From assembly GCA_030157785.1 (NCBI GenBank), contig JAOAUC010000040.1, positions 1-64,000 of the forward strand: DNA of 64,000 nt, written 5' to 3'. Numbering within the stretch: the first letter of the stretch is position 1; each line of letters starts with the position of its first letter. Below the pieces are notes generated by a model that had not been told where the DNA came from, made no database searches, and was given only the letters and a program-made list of their open reading frames with translations. Positions 59,316 to 64,000 of the stretch are shown here, piece by piece. Source of the stretch: Zoogloea oleivorans (GTDB lineage: Bacteria; Pseudomonadota; Gammaproteobacteria; Burkholderiales; Rhodocyclaceae). Position numbers and translations under genes: made by a program.

Positions 59316-60086
59316 ATGACTGAACAGCTCGTCAAGACGTCGCAGGATGGCGTCATCTACACCATCACCTTGGCCCGTCCGGCCAAGCGCAACGCGGTTT
59401 CCGACCGCCTGCTGCGGGCCCTGGACGGGGCCCTCAACGACATCCCGGAAGGCACCCGCGCCATCATCCTGGCCGGGGAGGGCGATCACTTCTGCGCCGG
59501 GCTCGATCTGGCCGAGCACCAGCATCGCGAGCCCTTTGGCGTGATGCAGCACTCCCAGTGGTGGCACCGCATTTTCCAGCGCATCCAGAACGGCGGCATC
59601 CCGGTGATCGCCGCGCTGCATGGCGCGGTGATCGGCGGCGGGCTGGAGCTGGCTACCGCCACCCACATCCGGGTCGCCGAGCCGAGCACCATCTATCAAC
59701 TGCCCGAAGGCCGTCACGGCATCTTCGTCGGCGGCGGTGCTTCGGTGCGCGTGGCCAAGATCATCGGCCCGGGCCGCATGTGCGAAATGATGCTCACCGG
59801 CCGTGTCATCGATGCCGAAGAGGGCCAGCGTCTCGGCCTGTCCCACTACGCAGTCGGCAAGGGCGAAGCCCTCGCCAAGGCCACCGAGCTGGCCAAACGC
59901 GTGGCCGAGAACGCCCCGATGGCCAACTGGGCCATGTGCACCGCCATCGGCCGCATCGACAACATGGCGACGGACGACGGCTTCTTCGTCGAATCCCTCA
60001 CCGCCGCCCTGACCCAGACCAGCCCCGAAGTTTCCGAACGCATCGGCGAATTCCTCCAACGCAAAGGCAAAGGACCCCGCACGTGA
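59316..60086 (+). CDS. Enoyl-CoA hydratase (phenylpropenoyl-CoA type)
   Basis: A 256-residue crotonase with GEGDHFCAGLDLAEHQ (CoA loop) and HGAVIGGGLELATATHI, then PEGRHGIFVGGGASVRV. It would hydrate the side-chain double bond of an aryl-propenoyl-CoA. An AAGGAGA ribosome site precedes the ATG. Its TGA overlaps the GTG start of the thiolase gene. Confidence 0.87.
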   Translation: MTEQLVKTSQDGVIYTITLARPAKRNAVSDRLLRALDGALNDIPEGTRAIILAGEGDHFCAGLDLAEHQHREPFGVMQHSQWWHRIFQRIQNGGIPVIAALHGAVIGGGLELATATHIRVAEPSTIYQLPEGRHGIFVGGGASVRVAKIIGPGRMCEMMLTGRVIDAEEGQRLGLSHYAVGKGEALAKATELAKRVAENAPMANWAMCTAIGRIDNMATDDGFFVESLTAALTQTSPEVSERIGEFLQRKGKGPRT

Positions 60087-61345
60087 CCACCTCGAACGCT
60101 TACGCCGCCTCCGAAGCCGCGGCCCTCAGTACCACCTACGACGACATCTGGCTGGTAGCCGGCCAGCGCACGCCCTTTGCCGATTACAACGGCCCGTTGC
60201 GCGATGCCTCCGCCACCGACCTGGGCATCTGCGCGGCCCGCGCCCTGTTTGCCAAAAGCGGCATTCCCGCCAGCGAGGTGAACGCCATCATCGCCGGCAA
60301 CATGGCCCAGTCGAGCTTCGACGCCTACTTTCTGCCGCGCCACATCGGCCTCTATTCCGGCGTCAATCCGCTGGCCCCGGCCCTGCTGGTGCAGCGTCTG
60401 TGCTGCACCGGCTTTGAAACCATCCTGACCGCCGCCGACCAGATCAGCCTCGGCAAGGCCAGCGTGGTGCTCGCCGTCGGCGCCGAATCCATGTCGCGCA
60501 ACCCGGTGGCGGCTTACACCCACCGGGCTGGCTTCCGCATGGGCCAGGTGGAGTTCAAGGATTTTCTGTGGGAAGCCACCAAGGACACCGCGCCGGGCAT
60601 CGGCATGGGCGACACGGCAGAAAACCTGGCCAGGCGCTACGGCATCACCCGCGAAGAAGTGGACCGTTTTGCCGAGCAGAGCTTCGCCCGCGCCGCGGCG
60701 GCCTGGGATGGCGGCTACTACCACGATGAAGTCTCCGCCGTGACCAACCAGACCTGGGAGCTGGACGGCTACAAGCCCCGCGGCATCAAGCTGGCCGACC
60801 GGCTGGCGAGCTTCGAGCGCGACGGCCACGTGCGCCCGACCTCCTTCGAAACCCTGCAAAAGCTGAAGGCGGCCTTTGGCGGCGTGCAGACCGGCGGCAA
60901 CAGCTCGGCCATCGTCGATGGCGCGGCGGCGGTGATCGTCGCCCGCGGTGACTGGGTGCGTGCCCATGGCCTCAAGCCGCTGGCGCGCATCGTCGGCGGC
61001 GCAGCGGTGGCGGTTCCGCCCGAAATCATGGGCATCGGCCCGGCCCCGGCGATCCGCGCTGCCGCAGCCCGCGTTGGCATCAGCGTCAGCGACATCGGCC
61101 GCGTCGAGATCAACGAAGCCTTCGGCGCCCAGTACCTGGCCTGCGAGCGGGAGCTCGGGCTGGATCGCGACAAGAGCAACGTGCATGGCGGCGCCATCGC
61201 CATCGGTCATCCGCTGGGCGCCTCCGGTGTGCGCCTGACCCTCACCGCCGCCCGCGCGCTGAAGGAAGCCGGCCTGCAGTACGGCGTGTCCTCGGCCTGC
61301 GCCGGTGGCGGCCAGGGCGTGGCAGTGATCATCGAAAACGTTTGA
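60083..61345 (+). CDS. Thiolase (acetyl-CoA acyltransferase)
   Basis: A 420-residue thiolase with a GTG start at 60083 overlapping the hydratase stop by four bases. The nucleophile cysteine is in QRLCCTGFE, the histidine in [11 protein letters not shown] and the second cysteine in [10 protein letters not shown]. It is longer at the N terminus than the oxoadipyl-CoA thiolase at 43683. It would cleave an aryl-3-oxopropanoyl-CoA to aroyl-CoA and acetyl-CoA. Confidence 0.87.
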   Translation: MTTSNAYAASEAAALSTTYDDIWLVAGQRTPFADYNGPLRDASATDLGICAARALFAKSGIPASEVNAIIAGNMAQSSFDAYFLPRHIGLYSGVNPLAPALLVQRLCCTGFETILTAADQISLGKASVVLAVGAESMSRNPVAAYTHRAGFRMGQVEFKDFLWEATKDTAPGIGMGDTAENLARRYGITREEVDRFAEQSFARAAAAWDGGYYHDEVSAVTNQTWELDGYKPRGIKLADRLASFERDGHVRPTSFETLQKLKAAFGGVQTGGNSSAIVDGAAAVIVARGDWVRAHGLKPLARIVGGAAVAVPPEIMGIGPAPAIRAAAARVGISVSDIGRVEINEAFGAQYLACERELGLDRDKSNVHGGAIAIGHPLGASGVRLTLTAARALKEAGLQYGVSSACAGGGQGVAVIIENV

Positions 61346-61352
61346 GCGCCGT

Positions 61353-61422
61353 GTAGGGGCGACTTCAGTCGCCTGCCTTTTCGTCGATCAACCACCTGAT
61401 GGGCGACTGAAGTCGCCCCTAC
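61353..61422. repeat. Paired inverted repeat, short-core copy
   Basis: Arms at 61353-61374 (one mismatch at the last base) and 61401-61422 flank a 26-base core that is the reverse of the core at 4860-4886 with changes. A broken extra half-arm follows to about 61442. It lies between the thiolase and SDR genes. Confidence 0.83.
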
Positions 61423-61469
61423 ATGTCGCCCCGACAGTCGCCCAGGCAAAGAATCCGGAGACACAACTC

Positions 61470-62237
61470 ATGAAATTCGAGAACAGCACTTTCATCATCA
61501 CTGGCGGCGCCTCGGGCCTCGGTGAAGCCACCGTGCGCAGCTTCCATGCCGCCGGGGCCAACGTGGTCATCGCCGATCTGAACACCGAACTGGGTGAACA
61601 GCTTGTTGCCGAGCTCGGTAGCCGGGCCGCCTTCCAGCGTACCAACGTGGCCGACGAGGATGATGCCAAGGCCTGCGTCGCCTTGGCCAGCAGCCGCTTC
61701 GGCGGCCTGCAGGGCCTGGTCAATTGCGCCGGCATCGGCAACGCCGCCAAGGTCCTCGGCAAGGAGGGCCCGCTGGCGCTGGACGCCTTCAGCAAGGTGG
61801 TTACGGTGAACCTGGTGGGTACCTTCAACATGATCCGCCTTGCCGCCGAGGCCATGAGCAAGGGCGAAGCCGGCCCCGATGGCGAGCGCGGCGTGATCAT
61901 CAACACGGCTTCGGTGGCGGCCTACGAAGGGCAGATCGGCCAGGCAGCCTACGCGGCCTCGAAGGGGGGCATCGTCGCCATGACCCTGCCCATCGCCCGC
62001 GAGCTGGCCCGCTCCGGCATTCGCGTGATGACCATCGCGCCGGGTCTCTTCATCACTCCGATGATGCACACCCTGCCGGCGGATGTGCAGGCGTCGCTGG
62101 GGGCTTCGGTGCCGTTCCCGTCGCGCCTTGGCCAGCCTTCCGAGTACGCCGCGCTGGCCAGGCACATCGTTGAGAACGTAATGCTCAACGGCGAAACCAT
62201 CCGTCTCGACGGGGCCACGCGCCTCGCCGCCAAGTAA
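61470..62237 (+). CDS. Short-chain dehydrogenase (3-hydroxyacyl-CoA dehydrogenase type)
   Basis: A 255-residue SDR with [10 protein letters not shown] for NAD, NCAGIG, the catalytic serine in [11 protein letters not shown] and YAASK. It resembles type II 3-hydroxyacyl-CoA dehydrogenases (the HSD17B10 group) and would oxidise the 3-hydroxy-3-arylpropanoyl-CoA made by the hydratase. It follows the repeat and is 11 bases ahead of the thioesterase gene. Confidence 0.88.
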   Translation: MKFENSTFIITGGASGLGEATVRSFHAAGANVVIADLNTELGEQLVAELGSRAAFQRTNVADEDDAKACVALASSRFGGLQGLVNCAGIGNAAKVLGKEGPLALDAFSKVVTVNLVGTFNMIRLAAEAMSKGEAGPDGERGVIINTASVAAYEGQIGQAAYAASKGGIVAMTLPIARELARSGIRVMTIAPGLFITPMMHTLPADVQASLGASVPFPSRLGQPSEYAALARHIVENVMLNGETIRLDGATRLAAK

Positions 62238-62248
62238 GGAGGACGCGC

Positions 62249-62668
62249 ATGGCCCGCAGCAATATCTTCCGCCTGCGCATCGCCTTCAGCGACTGCGACC
62301 CGGCCCAGATCGTGTTCTTCGCCAACTACTTCAGGTGGTTCGACACCTCCAGCCGGGAGTTTTTCACCGCTTGCGGTGTGCCCAGCTGGCGCGACACCAC
62401 TGCCGAGCGCGGCATCATCGGCACGCCGCTGGTGGATGCCCAGGCCAGGTTCATGAACTCCGCCACTTACGGCGAGGACATCGAGATCGAATCCTCGGTG
62501 GAAAGCTGGAGCAACAAGAGTTTCGTGATGCGCCATGTGGCCCGCCGAGGCGATACGGTGTTGTGCGAGGGGCGTGAAGTACGTGTCTTTGCGAAGCAGG
62601 ACCCGGAAGACCCGCTGCGCATCCGCGCGGTGCCGATTCCCGAGGACTACCGCGCCCTCTGCGAATAA
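62249..62668 (+). CDS. Acyl-CoA thioesterase (4HBT family)
   Basis: A 139-residue hotdog thioesterase with the N-terminal FSDCDPAQIVFFANYFRWFD motif; the aspartate in DPAQ is the expected catalytic residue. It may release free aromatic acid from the aroyl-CoA made by the operon, or prevent CoA trapping. The gene has an AAGGAGG ribosome site. Confidence 0.87.
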   Translation: MARSNIFRLRIAFSDCDPAQIVFFANYFRWFDTSSREFFTACGVPSWRDTTAERGIIGTPLVDAQARFMNSATYGEDIEIESSVESWSNKSFVMRHVARRGDTVLCEGREVRVFAKQDPEDPLRIRAVPIPEDYRALCE

Positions 62669-62820
62669 GCCCGCCGCAGTACCCCTGAATCCGTGAAGCA
62701 GCCTTTCGGGGCAGCGAGGCCAGCCAGTCTGGATCGCCGCCCGGGAGAGTTGCGTCCAAAAAACACGAAGGTGGCCCGCCCGGGGCCTGCCGGGATGTGA
62801 AAAGCCCTCAAGGGCAAAGA

Positions 62821-62837
62821 GCCGGCTTCAAGCCGGC
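62821..62837 (+). promoter_or_regulatory. Short stem-loop just upstream of the porin gene
   Basis: GCCGGCT and AGCCGGC form a 7-bp stem with a TCA loop. It ends some 17 bases before the porin ATG, without a T-run, and could affect porin translation or mRNA stability. Confidence 0.45.
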
Positions 62838-62854
62838 CATTGGTGGAGACAAGA

Positions 62855-64000
62855 ATGAGCAGACAAACCCTTTTCGCCCAACGCCGGCCGCTGAGCCTCG
62901 CGCTGATCGGTGCCCTCGGCCTCGGCGCATCCCTGCCGGCCTTTGCCGAAACCGAGATCGAAGCCCTCAGGCGCGAACTGGCCGAACAGAAGGCCCTGAT
63001 CCAGAGCATCCTGGCCGAGCGCAAGGCCGACAAGGCGGCGGCCGCCTCAGCGCCGGTTGCCGTGGCTGCGCCCGCTGCCCACAGCGCATCAGCAGTGGCC
63101 GCTGTGCCGCCGGTCACCTTCTACGGCGTGCTCGACGGTGGCGTGGAACACATCACCAACATCCAGAACGGCACCAGCAAGGGCAGCCTGACCCGCGTGC
63201 CGAGCATCACCGGCACCGTGGCTTCCCGCGTCGGCCTGCGCGCTGCCAAGGAAATCGCCGACGGCTACAAGGTCATCGCCACGGCCGAAGCCGGCTTCAA
63301 CATGGACGACGGCTCCCTCGGCCAGGGCGGGCGCATCTTCGGTCGTCAGCTCTTTGCCGGTGTCGATACGCCCTACGGCGCCTTCACCTTCGGCCGGCAG
63401 TACTCGATGCTGCTCTACGGCATTGGCGACTCCGACCTGCTCGGCCCCAACATCTACGCCATGGGTTCGCTGGACGCCTACCTGCCCAACGCCCGCTACG
63501 ACAACTCGATTGCCTGGAAGGGCACGTTCTCGAAGCTGTCGCTCGGGGCCACCTACAGCACCGGCCGCGACACGAAGGGCAGCACGCCGGCGTCCGGCAC
63601 CTGCGCGGGCGAAATCGCCGGCGCGTCGCAGACTTGCAAGGGCTGGTCGGCCATGGCCAAGTACGACGATACGGCTTTCGGCGTGGCCGCCGCCATCGAC
63701 GTGCAGCACGGCGGTACCGGGGCAACGGCGTCCTTCTTCAACGGCAGTGCGCCTGTCGCCTTCACGGCGCCCGGCGACACCGACACCCGCAGCGCACTGG
63801 GCGGCTACGTGAAGCTCGGCCCCGGCAAGATCGGCCTCGGCTGGCTGGGGCGCAAGCTCGACGCTGCCGCCGGCAATGTCGAGTCCGACACCTATTACCT
63901 GGAAGGCGCCTATCCGCTGACCACGCGGATCTCGCTTGACGGCGGCATCCACCGCATCCTCAACAAGGACCAGGACCGCAACGCCACCCTGACGGTGCTG
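62855..64000 (+). CDS. Outer-membrane porin, partial (cut by window end)
   Basis: A gram-negative porin, 382 codons visible with no stop. The signal peptide ends about SLPAFA (residue 31). A short coiled coil (ETEIEALRRELAEQKALIQS) and an Ala-rich linker come next, then the beta-barrel opening with VTFYGVLDGGVEH and RVGLRAAKEIADGYKVIATAEAGF. FGRQLFAGVDTPYGAFTFGRQ is typical of betaproteobacterial porins. It is probably the outer-membrane entry for the operon's aromatic substrate. Confidence 0.9.
   Translation, partial: MSRQTLFAQRRPLSLALIGALGLGASLPAFAETEIEALRRELAEQKALIQSILAERKADKAAAASAPVAVAAPAAHSASAVAAVPPVTFYGVLDGGVEHITNIQNGTSKGSLTRVPSITGTVASRVGLRAAKEIADGYKVIATAEAGFNMDDGSLGQGGRIFGRQLFAGVDTPYGAFTFGRQYSMLLYGIGDSDLLGPNIYAMGSLDAYLPNARYDNSIAWKGTFSKLSLGATYSTGRDTKGSTPASGTCAGEIAGASQTCKGWSAMAKYDDTAFGVAAAIDVQHGGTGATASFFNGSAPVAFTAPGDTDTRSALGGYVKLGPGKIGLGWLGRKLDAAAGNVESDTYYLEGAYPLTTRISLDGGIHRILNKDQDRNATLTVL

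Overview
The window is GC-rich bacterial chromosome, most likely from a betaproteobacterium of the Rhodocyclales (Azoarcus / Aromatoleum / Thauera type). The strongest pointers are a complete aerobic benzoyl-CoA (box) cluster with a BoxR-type regulator, two Liv-type ABC importers beside CoA-ligase genes, a liu (leucine/isovalerate) operon and a soluble NAD-dependent formate dehydrogenase (fds). The genus is inferred from gene content, not shown. No rRNA, tRNA, integrase, IS or CRISPR was seen.

Layout. 1-9746: an AraC-type regulator divergent from a liu operon (isovaleryl-CoA dehydrogenase, methylcrotonyl-CoA carboxylase beta, methylglutaconyl-CoA hydratase, carboxylase alpha, an acyl-CoA synthetase, HMG-CoA lyase). 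9747-10515: a gene-poor stretch with a phased array of 13 near-palindromic TAGTSACTA units spaced on average 20.8 bp apart, then a terminator and twin operator-like motifs. 10516-19592: a DUF3429 membrane protein, then on the minus strand fdsG-B-A-D with a LysR regulator, hflX and aqpZ. 20129-22303: a UvrD-like helicase with an altered Walker A. 22319-37747 (minus): lower-pathway beta-oxidation genes (hydratases, paaH, paaG), a 57-residue rubredoxin, a quinone oxidoreductase, thioesterase and hydrolase, a five-gene Liv transporter, a hemerythrin, benzoate-CoA ligase, a PnbB/DUF4863 protein and boxD. 38074-46194 (plus): boxR, boxC, boxB, boxA, terminator, thiolase, a second hemerythrin, a nitroreductase. 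46329-51214: FIST sensor, histidine kinase and a convergent PAS-GGDEF diguanylate cyclase. 51217-64000: an unusual TetR regulator divergent from a second Liv transporter, a feruloyl-CoA-synthase-like ligase, hydratase, thiolase, SDR, thioesterase and a porin cut by the window end.

How it fits together (inference from known pathways). Uptake and CoA-ligation of aromatic acids feed benzoyl-CoA into BoxAB, BoxC and BoxD. BoxC releases formate, which the Fds enzyme could oxidise to give NADH. The dehydroadipyl-CoA product is finished by the hydratase/isomerase, PaaH and thiolase genes on both sides of boxR. The right-hand operon has the enzyme set for shortening phenylpropanoid side chains to (hydroxy)benzoyl-CoA.

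An intergenic inverted-repeat family (arms GGGCGACTTCAGTCGCCC) occurs at six places in two core subtypes. The phased array at 9855-10113 is the signal least explained by ordinary annotation.
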